A DNA stretch of 56,398 bases from Xylaria sp. FL1777. Its lineage: Eukaryota > Ascomycota > Sordariomycetes > Xylariales > Xylariaceae. Under the pieces are notes generated by a model. The model did not search any database, was not told the DNA's origin, and saw nothing but the letters and a program-made list of their open reading frames with translations. The stretch covers positions 1 to 56,398 of the forward strand of contig MU400753.1 in the NCBI GenBank assembly GCA_022578965.1, read 5' to 3'. The translations under genes were made by a program, and so were the position numbers. Position 1 is the first letter of the stretch. Every line of letters begins with the position of its first letter. Shown here piece by piece: positions 21,710-34,437 of this stretch.

Positions 21710-24019
21710 CTAGCATTCGTTAGCCGGGCAACCGACGTTGGTGCCCAGGACATCACCCGACACTCCGGCGATCTGGAGGATGGCGCCTACTACACCGCCC
21801 AGACCCTCGCCAGCGATAAAGCCTGCAGCCACAGCGTAGCCGTAAAGCTCAAACGATGACAACTTCCACTTCCTCCACGCAAAGGCCAAGAGAGCGCCGA
21901 ACAGCGACGCCGTCGTGAATACGGGGCTAGGCAGCACAAACGACAGCGCGATGGCTCCCCAGTTGGGCAGGTAGTTCCGTACCCACTCCCGCTCGCCTAC
22001 GAGGTAGAAGTGGCGGACCACCACCTGCGCCACACACACGATCGCCATGACGATGGAGAAAATGCCTGAGCTCCACGGGATGTGGACTGCCGGGTCCGTC
22101 ACCGCTTGTGCCACAGCAGCCCAGGCAGCTACCGAGGGGACGCCAAACGGACAGTGGTCGGCGTCGCCATCGAGAATGCAAGGGTACGCCGTCGTGAAGA
22201 GGACGAAGAGGCCAGGCGCTAGGAACACACTAATGAGGGTACCCATCGATTGGGCATACCACTGCTTGTTCGGGGGCGTGCTGAGTAGGAAACCAGTACG
22301 AAAATCGGATGTCAGCGCGTTGCCCACATCAGCAGCACCTGATGCGAGACCACCAGCGACGAGGTTAATTCTCTGCGCGTCAATGATCGAGTAACCCTTG
22401 CCTGAAGTGGCAGCGCCAAAGACGAGCTGACTAGCCTTGGAAGCCGCCGTCAGGGGCGTCTGATCCGTCACGGCACCAATCTGGATGGCCAGGAATGAGA
22501 ACAAGAAACCGAGCAGGCAGGCCAAAATAGTCAATCCAGGGTTCATGCCCCATTGGTAGTGGAAGACGATGATCGCTACGACAATACTCAGAACAAGACC
22601 GAGCATCCATTGCCAGATGGGCACCTGATCCTCAACTCGAGCGGAGTCGGCAACCATATTCGGATCATCCTGATATTTACTAGCTTGGGCCTGGAGATAA
22701 GCAGACGGCTTGCCACTGAACTTGATCGTCAAATCGTTCAGGCCACTGCAAATAGCTTTCCAAGTAGCTTTACCAGCATGTATAAGAACCTTATACTGAA
22801 CGAACAGCTCGGCAATAGAGGTCGCCACCATGATCAATACACCCGGCCACAGAAGCCAGTATCGCGGGCTAGGGGTTTCGTGACCGAGATTTTTGAGTGA
22901 AGTGAAGCTGTATAACGAAGACCAGTATGGGTCATCCGGGTAGAGTTGTTTGCCAATGCACTCGCCATAATGCACAAGCACGGGACCGATAATACCCCAA
23001 GCTAGAACAGCACCAGCGAATAGGGAGATCGCCGCATTCAAACCGATCAGGATACCGCTACCGATAAATGCGGGGGTCCATTCCCAGTACCAACCCCACG
23101 ACTCTATATTCAACGCCCAGCTTGTTCCCTTGCTAAAGATATGGATCCAGGTGAACGGGTGCCAATCGTAGAGGATACCGATGGCGTAATAAGAGGCGAC
23201 ACGCTGGATAAGAGCAAGGCTGAACGCCAGAGAAAGAGCCTTCAGCTTGCTGATAGCTTCCCGAGCACCTGCGGCGCCAGCGTGCATCGATCGGATTGTC
23301 AGAGCCACAGCGGTGGGAGTAGGGAAGAGCAACTTCAATTCACGAGCGACTCGAATAATGAAGAACTTGCGGAGTGGCGTGACGAAGAATAGGCCGAAGA
23401 AGGAACACACGAGGGTAATGGTGATAATGGGGCCAAAATTCTCCCGGGGTGTACCCTCGATGGCATGCAGTCGATAAATGGCGGGGATGCCGGCGACGAA
23501 GATGCCTGCGATACCACCAGAACCGGTAGCAGCAGCTTGGATGATGGAGTTCTCCTGGGGACCAAAGCTGCCACCGAGGATAGGCCAGTTGTGGCAGTGC
23601 TTCGACAAGAGTTTGACGATACCGTACCCGAAAATGGATCCGAAGATATTAGCCGAGAAGGTAAAGCCAGTTTTGAGACCTAAGCATAAGTTAGTGTCGG
23701 GCCCCGCGCAGGCGATCAGAGGCACACAGCTCTGTTCTTTCTATGCCGTGTATACATGTAACATACCAAGGTACAGATTCGAAGCATTGACAAGGGCACC
23801 AAGCAGGATACCGACGACAACTGCACGGGCAGTTAGGGGATTATCCTCGGGAGGGATGTTGGGATCCATCTTCAGAGGGACATAGAGGTCGAGCTCCTCC
23901 TCGATCTCCTTCTCATCGACCTTGACGTCGTCGTACTTCTCGTCGACCTGCACCTCCTGAGGAGAGGGCGCGGCCGACGCGTCGACCACATAGGCCTCGC
24001 GCACCTCAGCTGACGCCAT
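21710..24019 (-). CDS. OPT-superfamily (oligopeptide/YSL-like) membrane transporter
   Basis: Two exons, 24019-23767 and 23679-21710, joined across an 87-bp intron (G/GTATGT ... CTTAG) in phase, giving 740 aa. An acidic cytosolic N-terminus of about 65 residues precedes [46 protein letters not shown] and [11 protein letters not shown], all typical of the OPT family, and a series of about a dozen or more hydrophobic segments. The C-terminus [11 protein letters not shown] is also seen in fungal OPT proteins. Family members are proton-coupled importers of small peptides, glutathione or metal chelates; the substrate cannot be read from the sequence. No siderophore or peptidase gene lies beside it. 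Confidence 0.9.
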
Positions 24020-27000
24020 GGTTGTGAATGTTCGACTAAAAACGAACCTGCTTCGCAACCGGTGGACGCGAAGAGTGTGGGGAGGTTGTCGATGTCAGAA
24101 TAAAATTCGAAGACGGATGAAGGGCCCAGATGAGCGAGACGAGAGGGAGCAGCCGGGTTCATATACCAAGACATGCCCTCTTTCAACACGCTACTTTTCC
24201 TATTACCTCCAGACCTACAAGCACATTGTGGTCAAAGACAGTGGCAAGGGTGTGGCAAGGGTGTGGCATATCCAAGGCACCGGCTCCAATGTCCGTACTA
24301 TACTAGTGTACTAGGGTACGTTAAACCAACGGGAGCCGATACCTAGGTAGTGCACTGCCAATCTAGTCTGGCCCACCGGCTTCGATAAGTTAAGATCCGA
24401 TCCGCATTAGGAAGGAGACAAGACCAAAGAGGCGCTCAGAGCTAGATGTACATACATACATACGACGTCCACAACCTCTCGTCGCCTTCCCAGGAAGGTT
24501 TGGGAGGCAAACACTCGAAAGCTCTAGGACTGTCGAGACAAGATTGCCCCTACCACTTTTCTTGCCTGTATTGACGGAACACACATGTGCCGCGAACATA
24601 CGTTGTACCCGGCTACACAGATCGCCAAACCTGCCTACATGTATACACCACATGTACCTAGGTTCTTGCATCCCCCTCGCTTGTCTCTCATGATAAGCCG
24701 GCCGCTACACCATGTACAGTACCTACATGTACACCACAAGAACTGGTCTACAGTTCTTTTGTCGTGAAGGTCCGATCTGGGGCCTAGGTGCAATATCTAG
24801 GTTGTCTAGAAGCAAAGTAAGCCACCTAGTCCGTCTACCTAGTGTACGCCAACCACCCACCAGAGCAAGACTAGCGGGCAGATAACGGGGTAAAAGATAC
24901 CTACTACTGCGTATGCGGACTAGGATCGGCTGCACGTGGTGCATGGGACAAGAGATACGTGATTGTATTCCCTCCCCGCCCATCCAGCTATCTAGCCCAA
25001 GCTCCATCCCGCCTAGGATGAAGATAACGGCTCGCCAGCTCACGAGATACCCAAAGACGGCCCCCCAAAGACCAACAGTGCTCGCCGGTTTTAATACGAG
25101 AATCGCCAACCCAAGTGCCCCCCTCCCCCCCCAAAAAACCACCGACAATAGTGCAGCAGGATTATACGCTCAACACAACTACATTTACACAGTATGCTTT
25201 CAAGCTTTATTACCAACTAGAGTAGCTAACCAAGTCAATTGACCAGCGACTCGTAGGTACGTCAGTGGCCGGCCAGCCAACGCGGGGAAGATGCAAGTTG
25301 TCTTTGGGGGAATTTGTCATTATCCAGTTCCAGTTGGTGGCGATACCAATACTGTTGTTGTGTATGCGCCCGCCATCCTACATAAGTATACAGCCCACCG
25401 CTAGACCTTTTGCGTTACTTCACCAATCAAAGGCAAGTCTAGGTCAACTCGGGTATTCCCTTCGCTGCATATTCAGCTCAGCTTATCTACTGCATCCCCC
25501 TCATCCCCCTCACCATGGTCGTCTTCTAGAACAATTCATCTAGAGCAAAACGACACTATTGGAGGTCTGGCGGAAACAGGTTCTCGACCGCAGCAACTAC
25601 TTCATCTGATGTCTAGGTAACTGAGTGGCCCCGACGACTACTGCGTCGGACTGCAATACATCGATCAACATTCCCAAAGACTAATCAGAGTAGGGACTCT
25701 GAGAGATGAGTGCTTGCATATTTGCGCAAGGGAGAGGCGAAGAGCGGCCAGTCCGAGAAAAGAAGGTCTCCCGCAGCCTGGATGCTGAGTAGTAAGGCTG
25801 GTACTTGGCAAGCTTAGCTGTGATTTGTCGGATTGGATGCTCATGTACCTATGCGGACCTCGGCTGAAGCCTACTTGCAGCAAAATTAACATCTTAGAAG
25901 ACACTTGAGCCCACCATTTTCGCCACCAGTACCTACCTCCGAAAGTTAGCTAGCGGTGGTCGCGCGCACTGAATAAGATCGCGACAAGGCCATAATATCT
26001 TAGGCACACAAGCATCGGTTATGTACTACTAGGCAATATCGATATGGTTACCACTCTTAACTAGAATTAGGGCGGGCTCTCACTGGTGGGGGGCACCATC
26101 CCACTACCTACTCGAGAGGCAAAGATAGTTGCACTATCTACATACTACGTACCGTTAATACTGCGTAAGTGAGTACTAAGAAAGCCTGCTCACTCTAGTG
26201 CATTAGAACAGGCAACCCATTTCCGAGGCTCCCTCCGAGGCCATCTCCAGCTATGTTCCAGGAGGGGTTCGTTCTGTTACACATACGCCGTATGCAGTCA
26301 GTCAGGTCTACCTCTATCTAATGCTCGAAATACCGTAACCTGAATCCTGCATTATTAAAATACCAACGAAGAAAAGGACGAGCCTTCATTGCTGGTATTC
26401 TCTTTGGCGGTGCAGCCCCCCATTTTCTCGAGTTTCGTCTGAACAGCTGGTATGGTATGGTCACACGAGTCCTTGCCAATTCTAAGTGAAGCGCACCGTT
26501 TTTTCTTAGTCGGGAAGTTAAAGGGCAAGTCTCGACCAACGACGATTGATATGACAGGGGTTCCTCACAACATTAGATGAGCATTGAATTCTAACTCGAT
26601 TCGGCAATTGATTATAGTCCCTCCAGTCTTCTTAGCGCTCACGTCGAACCCTCCAGCCAAGCAAAAAGCCCATCACACGCGTCTCGTTATTCAGGGTAGT
26701 TAGCGAGATCGGACAAATAGTTATCAAGGCCTTCTCTTCAATTTTGGTTTCCAGCAGCTCGGGTCAGTCTACAAAGAATCGCTACACATATATTCCGGTT
26801 TTATTCTCTCAAGCATGGTGCTTATCATCAATCCATGATCGAACTCTCCCATTCTTGAATGCTTCCCTTTGCGCCCAATACTATATGGTACACATAACCC
26901 TTTGTCAACACCTCCCTCGGGATGTGCAGCAGTGATTCCTATTGAAACCCAGTGCAGCTATGGAATATAAGTTCGTTATTTATAGGCATTTTGCATTTAC

Positions 27001-29520
27001 TTCAACTTTTAGTATATCAACTATGCGATTAACTCGTGTCTAATTAGCTAGGACATCTTCCAAGCATCTTCTCTTCGGCTTAAAGTTATACTGTCGCAAC
27101 TATGTTCTACTTTTCAAAGTAGGATGCCTCGATGTATGTGTGACTGCAAGGTAGAAGAGGAGGGAGACAATATCGTAAGTATGCCACAGGATACCTACAA
27201 ATTCGGCTCCTTGGACTCAGCAACTCGTATGGCACAGTCGCCATGTTTCCACAAACCATCCCATTCTCGTAGAAGCTGACAGTGATAAGGTTTGCAATGT
27301 AGCTTATTTGTACATACCATGTCCAAACTCTGACAGGAACGTCTTTTCTCGCGAAGTTCACCTTTCCTCTAAAGCTATTTTTTGCACCGCAGCTAACCGG
27401 CAAACCGGGTTTCCGTAGCCTACGCCGCACGACACGCTATATGACATGATTCGGCTCATACCCCTCAAGCGAGGAGATAAGTAGTTGAGGATGTCAGCGA
27501 CAAACCAGAACATCATCGCTATCACATGATAAAAGTGACCCACCAACAATCCTAATCCTTTGGAGATTCCACGCTATACGGGTTTATAACTGAATTGTGC
27601 ATTATACAATCCTAACAACTTCAGCACCCAGCCTTGTTCGGGTATAGTACACCTAGTCCTCTACACCGCCGTTCTCCTTCGTTACATCTGTAACCATCAT
27701 ATGTTGGAACCATGGAGTCGGGATAGAGGTGAGTCCACGATTCGCAACTGCGGCGTTTTCCAAAGTTTGATGTCCGGCATCCAGCGTAAGACTATAGCAA
27801 GTTCTCGAAGTTACCACGCAGGATTCTGTGAGTTCGAAAAAGCAAAACTGTAATAGTTTAGCTAGGGACCTTTTTTTTCCCCCTTTACCTATTACAGCTA
27901 ATAAAAATAAGCCTCTGTTTCGGAATAAGCCGCTCTAGATCGCCGATAACTTATGGAGCGGTATATCAACGATAAGTTCGAGGAGCTCTCCTCTTGTATG
28001 ATACCTTTGTATGGCATAGGTACTCTTCGCCATTTATCTCGACTTCAAGTAGGATTATTCTTCCTACAGTCTCTCTCCACCTCCGCTAGGTTGGCTAATA
28101 CTAGGAGGGGTTTTTTTTATACCAAGAACTTTATGGTGTTATATGTATTCCGAGGGTCGTAACAAGTAGCTTTCTAAACGGTCTCCATGTTTTCTCTTTT
28201 CCCCTTAGCCCATTCCGATGATTTTAGCCTTTTACGCTGGTACGGGGATTTTTTTTAAGTTATTGCAGCCTCCTTTTATTTGCCCATCTTGTTTTTTTTT
28301 ACTCGAGTTTTCTATATTATTGACTTCTTCATTTATAGTTTACTTTTCTAGCTCACGGGGTCTTCTATCTTGCTGCCATAGACTCTTACATTATTCTTGA
28401 CTTTTTGACTCCGAGTTCTTAAATTAACCAGTAGGGTTGTTTATTAACACCTGTCATATTTGTTTACACCAACAATGCATTCATACTTTATAGCACATAT
28501 AGCGCATTGTCCATGACATATAAATGGAAGTTAAAGCAAGAGTAAGCTTTATTACATTTATTCCTGTGCTCACTAACACTATATACATACATATAACATC
28601 TTAACATGCTTGCTTGCTTATTTTGGTATACATATGCTTTTTAAAGCTCTTACTTTCTCTCTCTTCTCTGTTCTCTCTATAGATATATGTAACTGATCAG
28701 GATAGAAGCAGTGGACACCCTCGCCTTTAAATCAATCAGAATACATAGAACTATAGTGACAACTATCCTCGGTAGATGGTGTCTGATAGGCACTCGAATC
28801 CTACAAAAAGTCTAAAGCGCCACAAATCACAATAAACTCAGAAACATGTAAGATAATCGGTCCTCATTTCATGTATTATTTTGTCTTACCTCGCCGCCTC
28901 TCCTATATGCGACTTCTACTGACCATTGACGTACCGATGTACAACTTACTTAGGAAGTATTGAGGCGGATAAGTAAGGCAAGATAGGTACGTACAGAGCA
29001 AAGAGTAGGCGAACACGCCTTCGAAGTCATGCTACTGGGCAAAGTACCCTATCTCCATTTCCAGCCTCTCCTACTGAACCTGATGTACATACACTCTTAA
29101 CTTATGAGACGCTACGGAGGCTGCAGCCTTGTCCTCATTTTCTTGGGGGTTATTACGTAGGAATATGCTCATGTTCGCTTAACCTAGTTTATACGTCCGC
29201 ACTTTACCCTCCTTGCGTTTTCGTTCTGCTCTGCTTTGGTGTTGGAATGCACGCATGCGGTGTTGCACCGTGCCTTTGCTCGCGGTATGTGGTTAGAAGG
29301 GGACCAGTAAAATAATTCGTTGCATTGCTCTTCTGCCGCGCCTGCCATACATGCCTGTGTATGAATCGTATCCCTTCCGTATACCACCTATAGCCGTCGA
29401 CGCCATGCAATGCACCAGTGGCAAATAGCCCTAAAAATAAAATTGAGAAATGAATACTAGGATTCGTAAACTATTCGTGAAGGAAAATGATACCAGCGAC
29501 TTCATGTTTGGGTTCGCCTA
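24020..29520. other. Gene-poor 5.5-kb intergenic region
   Basis: No frame above about 140 codons and none is protein-like. The section at about 27,840-28,720 is AT-richer, with T runs and interrupted short frames, and may be an old, weakly RIP-mutated transposon relic. The rest carries scattered ACATGTAC/TAGGTAC palindromic words. I find no tRNA cloverleaf. Confidence 0.45.
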
Positions 29521-30986
29521 TTACATGAAGATGCCCACCCATGCCGTCTTGGTACCGACTTCCGAGTCGCAATCTTCCACGGCGCAGAACAATTTCTTGC
29601 TCGGTAAATCATCTGGACGGAAGCCCACTTGAATGTTGCTTTTAGAAGATGACCGACGATTGTCAAAACACCGTTTGCAGTAAACCTAGAACACCGTGTC
29701 AGCATTGTGACTTGATTAATGCAACGTGTGAAATCATTTTAAACTTACGTGACCACAGGCCTTGACAGCCCAAAAGTGATGTTCGGCCATGGCTTTCTTG
29801 GAACGTGGCTTTTTAGTTGGTGTAGCGGAAGGATTGTCGTCACCTTCAGGATTATAGGCCAACTCTTGATCGCAGCTCGGACAAATGGCAACCACGTCCT
29901 CGCCGGTATCTCGAGTAAAGCCAGGTCTGGCGGGGTTTGGGGGTTCGTGGGCAGGTTTGGGAGGGCCAGCGCCAGCAACAGGCGGTGCTGGAGCTTGCAT
30001 GGCAGGAAAAGGGTGGGCACCGTAGTCGAGATGTACGGGAGCCAATCCAAGGTATTGATGCTGGCCAGGCAACGGACCGAGGTTGGCGAGATTGCCTACG
30101 TTACGCTCGCCTGTAATGACGATGTCGTCATCGGGGTTGTGGTTGCGGTTGGCCATGATCTGAGGGCTACTTAGGAATTGGAAGAGTGGGATATTCTGCA
30201 CGATTTGTGTGAAGGGACGAAGGCGGCCACTTAAGGAGTTTGGATTGATGTTATTATTATTATTGTTGTTGTTGCTGCTGTTCGCATTGTTGGGATGATG
30301 TGCTTGTATAGGTGCAGGCACTGGGGCTAGGGCTAGTTGTCGAGGCTGGTCACCGAACCTAGCGTTTCTAGCGCTGCGGCCGGTGATGTTATTGTCGTTA
30401 TGACGGTTGGGATGAAGATGTAGATGCTGGTGGTTGTGGTAGTTTAAATTTCGCCTCGGAGAGGCGCGCAAAGGCTGATCTTCGTCGTCGGAACTCGAGA
30501 GGACAATGACCTGGTCGTTGACGTAGTTTCCGTCGCTCCGGTTTAATCGTGGCGGGACGTTCTGGGACTGCGAGCGTAGTCTTCGTTGATTCTCCGATTG
30601 TCTTTGTGTTATGGACCGTGCAGGTCGGTTAGGCTGACCAGCGAGGTTTGGTCGGACTTGTACATCTGGACCATCATCACCCGTGAGGTCAATGATGTCA
30701 GCAGGCGGTTGCCTCTGCCGTCTTCGCTGGCCACCTGTTGCGATAACACCAGCACCGGCACCAACGGCAATTCCCTGCCCTGCGACCTCGACTTGTACCA
30801 ACTGGTCTCCGTGGTCTCTAGGTCGTGCAGCTTGGGCGAGGGAAGGCAGGTCCATGACAGGCGAACGGGGACGCAACGCCCAGTGTTCCTGTGCAAGATG
30901 ATGTTCAAGCTGGTGTATGAAGGCTTGATGCAGAGCGTCGTACTGGTCTTCGTCGGGAAAGTCAAGATAGTCGTCAACAAACAGCC

Positions 30987-31024
<38 letters not shown>

Positions 31025-31389
31025 GGAAACCCAAATCCTTCAAAGTCAAAGTCAACGTCCCTCATGTCAAGGTCATCGTCAAAGTCCAAGTCTTGCTCGT
31101 AGTAGTCTTCTTCCCCGTCCTCTCCTTCGTCTCCTTCTGTTCCTTCGTCGTCGTCGTCGTCGTCGTCTTCTTCTTCTTCTTCTTCCTCCTCCTCGTCTAG
31201 ATCATCCAGGTCGTCTTCACCAAAGCTGATCACCTCGTCGCCGTCCACCTCGTCTTCGGTGTGCTCTGGCACAGAACTAACATCAGACGGAAGATGCTCT
31301 TCGTATGGCGCCAGGGCGTCCTCAGGAAATTGGGGCAGGGAAGAAGAAGAGTATGGGCTTGGGGAATCCGAGTCGGGAATCTCAGCCAT
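29521..31389 (-). CDS. C-terminal RING protein with SUMO-interaction-like motifs (STUbL candidate)
   Basis: Two exons, 31389-29749 and 29685-29521, joined across a 63-bp intron (CAC/GTAAGT ... TTCTAG) that splits the RING between His and Val; product 601 aa. The intron is required: without exon 2 the zinc finger is incomplete. Ligands are C503, C506, C545, H547, C550, C553, C581 and C586, ending WVGIFM. Upstream are long Asp/Glu runs (about 56-135), then DIIDLTGDD (231-239), VIVLSSSDDED (294-304) and DIVITGE (422-428), each a hydrophobic core next to acidic residues as in SUMO-interacting motifs, plus an Asn run (373-380). A RING at the extreme C-terminus behind SIMs is the layout of SUMO-targeted ubiquitin ligases such as Slx8 and RNF4. 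Some fungal homologs are annotated only as cell-cycle control or RING proteins. Confidence 0.85.
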
Positions 31390-31775
31390 ATTATGTGGCC
31401 GAACCTAAGGGGTACAGGTTCGCTGTAGCCTGGCAACAGCGTCAGGGCAGCGGCGTCAGTGGGTACCGCGAGTCATTGACCGACAAACGCGAGGCTATCA
31501 AGGTATCAAGGTATCAAGGTACCGCTAATTGTTGAGGTGGCAAAGGGGGAAGCAGAACTCCTCACACAAGAGGACGTATCGTAAGCAAGGATGGCCAAGG
31601 CACCTACGACACTGTTGCCACCATTTCGGAGGTAGGGCTAAGGCACAACCGAGTAAGGGAGGACTTAGTCGTGGATTAACATGTGCCGCTCCGAAGGGAT
31701 GAATTTGGCGATGAATAGGGCGGCTGCCGGGAAATGTGCAGTGTCTACGAGCAGGTCGACAGAAGGGATCACAAT

Positions 31776-31805
31776 CCAATCGAATTGAATCCAATCCAAT
31801 CCAAT
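31776..31805 (+). promoter_or_regulatory. Cluster of four CCAAT boxes upstream of the RING gene
   Basis: CCAAT occurs at 31,776, 31,791, 31,796 and 31,801, the last three in tandem at 5-bp spacing, 390-420 bp upstream of the RING protein start on the minus strand. CCAAT is the site of the fungal HAP/CBC complex. It may instead be a pentanucleotide microsatellite. Confidence 0.35.
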
Positions 31806-31873
31806 CGAATGGACAGAGAGGTATAGGGGAGGAAGGGATCAACGAAGGAATGAATGAAGAAATAAATAAATGA

Positions 31874-31960
31874 GTGAATGGATGGGTGGGTGGATGGGTG
31901 GATGGGTGGACAAGTGGACGACGAGTGGATGGATGGATGGATGGATGGATAGATGGTGGG
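31874..31960. repeat. GGAT/GGGT tetranucleotide microsatellite
   Basis: Repeated ggatgggt and ggatggat units with a short interruption near 31,912-31,927. Confidence 0.8.
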
Positions 31961-32601
31961 AGAGATGGTGGGATAGGTATCGACGCGTCGCCAAAGTTTG
32001 TTGCTGGTCACAGTGGTGGTGGTGGTGGTGGCTATTGCTATTGTTGCTTCTCCAGCTGCACTGTCACAGTACGGAGTTCACTACAGGTAGATACCATACA
32101 GTGGTAGGTACAGGTGGAAAGACCGAGAAGGAGGCGGGAGCTGTGAGCTGCTGCTGCAGCGTAGTAAGTCTCAGCCTCAAGTCACGTTCTTCATGTTGAA
32201 CAGGTACCGTACCGACGGCATGGTGCATGCACAATAGCCTCTGCCGGATCCCCAATCCTAGCATTTAAAAAAACAAGCGGCTACGTAATAATTGGTGATT
32301 GAACAAGAAAATCAACTTAAAAGAATATGACAATAGTGGAGCAGCTCATGTGGCGAGATCATCACTACACATGTTATGTGCTTATACATCCTATAGGTAC
32401 CCTATACCCATTAGGTACTAGACTTAGGTAACTAATACTATGTAGATACTACGTATAATAGGTACGTATTCTCTAGAGCAGAGCCCCAAAGTGGATGCTA
32501 CATGTCACGTCAAAATTACTACGTACGCAGGGAGCTAGTCACAGAATATTTCCTTTTCATCACGGATTTAGAGGCACGATTGTGTACAAAGCCCAACATT
32601 T

Positions 32602-32606
<5 letters not shown>

Positions 32607-32650
<44 letters not shown>

Positions 32651-32652
32651 GG
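32607..32652. repeat. A36-G10 homopolymer junction
   Basis: Thirty-six A followed directly by ten G and then CCC, in noncoding DNA 160 bp beyond the PRP19 stop. Length may be unreliable because homopolymers are error prone. Confidence 0.85.
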
Positions 32653-32812
32653 CCCTTCACATTTTGTGATGTACAGTGATTCTACGTGCATGATGTTACC
32701 TCGCATGTGACCAGCTATTCAGCCTCGCCGTCCGAGGTGATAAGATGCAATGGCAAATTGGCCACTAGTCAATGATATTCTCAACTGAACCGTTACTCCT
32801 CTCATGTATAGA

Positions 32813-34437
32813 TTAAGACTCCTTGGGTCCTAGTACACTAATGACACCTTCACTATTCACCACCAACAGTTGGCCAGCGTTAGGACCCCACGCCACGTCT
32901 ATAGCATTGTTGACCGCTGCCCTTAAGGGTTCCGACCACGACTTGGAGCCCTTGGTGTATTGATGGACCGTCACTCCTGCCTGGCCCGCCGCCGCAAGGA
33001 ACTGTTGCGAATAATCCCACGCCAGATGCTGCACCGCACTGCCGATGTCTAGCACCTTGGCCTCAGCATTCTCACCTTGCTTCCGCAGATCGAAAATAGT
33101 GACTGTGGTTTGGCCTTTGGCTGTAGCCGCAAACCAGAAGCCGTTCTCTGAAAAGACGATGGCCTGGATGGGCGCACCTAAAGAAAAAGCGGCGGCCTCC
33201 TGGCCCGAGTTAGTCATAAAGAGCTTGATCTCGCCCGTATCTGTGCCGGCGGCAAAGATGTGACCGTCGGGATGGAATGCACAAGCCGTCAGAGCTGTGA
33301 ATAAAGATTAGCTATAAATGCAATTGAAGATGTTCATCACTAGAGAAATCAAAACTTACCGGCACTAGTATAGACACGGGTTGCCCTTTGTAGCTTCTCT
33401 AGATCATAGAACACAAAGCTTTTATCAGCACCGATCGAGGCTAATATGGCCTTGCTAGGGTGCATGGCAAGACCCGTGATGGGACCCGAGTGATCTGTGA
33501 AGGAAGCGATCTCATTGCCAGTCTCAAATATCTTGACCGAGCCCTTGGCCGTCGAGAAGAAGATTCTGGAACTGTCCCATATAGAGTCTGTCACTGGCTC
33601 GCCAACTGTGAAGGACCGCTCTAACTTATCCGCTTCAACCGAGTATATAACAACCTCGCCTTCCAATCCACCAACAGCACAATATCCTCCTTCGGACGTG
33701 AGAGTGGTAGGTCTAGCAATGGGTAAAGAGTTGGAGGATTTAACGGCAAAGGTCGTGATATCGTCAGGTGTTGCCCATCCCTCGGGGATGGGTCGCCTCT
33801 TTCTGCTCTTAGATAATCTGATAATACAACATGTTAGCTCTGTGTTCTCGCTGCATTGAGACCGTCTGTATTGCGCACCTTGTTTGTGTCTCGTCCACTT
33901 TGGCAAGCAACTCTGCCGACAGACCCTCGCTATCGACAGCCATGGCGTCGCCTTTTGTAGGGGTACCGGCGGAGATAGAAACTCTCGAGAGTGCATCGCG
34001 GGCCTCGTCGCGCTCCCGGGTCAACCTCGCAATGACGCGAACGGCAGCATCGTGCTGGTACAAGGCGGTGGCAAGCTCTTCGCGCGTCCGCGCTAGTTTC
34101 TCGTTCAGGTTATATGTCTCCAAGGCCAAGGCATCCCATTCGTTCTGGAAGGTGGAGAGGAGGGCGGGTATGGAGGTGAGGGTGGGCGGTCTCGGGCGGA
34201 CAACGCGAGTGGACTTGATAGGGAGGAGATCATCAAGGGCGAGGTCTTCGCCGGAGATGGGATCCCTGCCGTTCTCTTCGATGTACTTCTCGATCAGTCG
34301 CTTCTCGAAGACAGAGCCTGAGAGCTTGGAAACAACAGGCTCCTGGGGAGCTTCGCCAGAGACTGTTTCCGTGTGAGCATGAGTGAGAAAAGGGAACTAG
34401 AAGACGTCGCATTGGTTGACTTACGTGCACACAGCAT
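32813..34437 (-). CDS. PRP19: Prp19-like U-box / WD40 pre-mRNA splicing factor, E3 ubiquitin ligase
   Basis: Four exons, 34437-34425 (13 nt only), 34362-33879, 33817-33360 and 33294-32813; introns are 62, 61 and 65 bp, all joins in phase, product 478 aa. The N-terminal U-box reads MLCALSGEAPQEPVVS...VFEKRLIEKYI...DPISGEDL, followed by the Prp19 tetramerisation coiled coil (LARTREELATALYQHDAAVRVIARL) and, from about residue 200, WD40 repeats with GPITGLAMHPSKAILAS-type units, ending GPKES. Prp19 forms the scaffold of the NineTeen complex, ubiquitinates spliceosome components and also works in DNA damage responses. The length is usual for fungi. It is divergent from the OHCU-decarboxylase-like gene. 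Confidence 0.94.

Larger units (their letters stand above)
31390..32812. other. Intergenic region with CCAAT cluster, tetranucleotide repeats and homopolymers
   Basis: Upstream of the RING gene and downstream of PRP19. It holds four CCAAT boxes (31,776-31,805), a GGAT/GGGT-type tetranucleotide stretch (about 31,874-31,960), a GTG run near 32,012-32,032, and an A36-G10 homopolymer junction (32,607-32,652). Short frames here are translations of the simple repeats. Confidence 0.6.

Noticed and set aside
30586..31200. Open frame of 204 codons with Val/Phe runs on the plus strand
   Set aside because: It is the antisense reading of the Asp/Glu-coding repeats of the RING gene.
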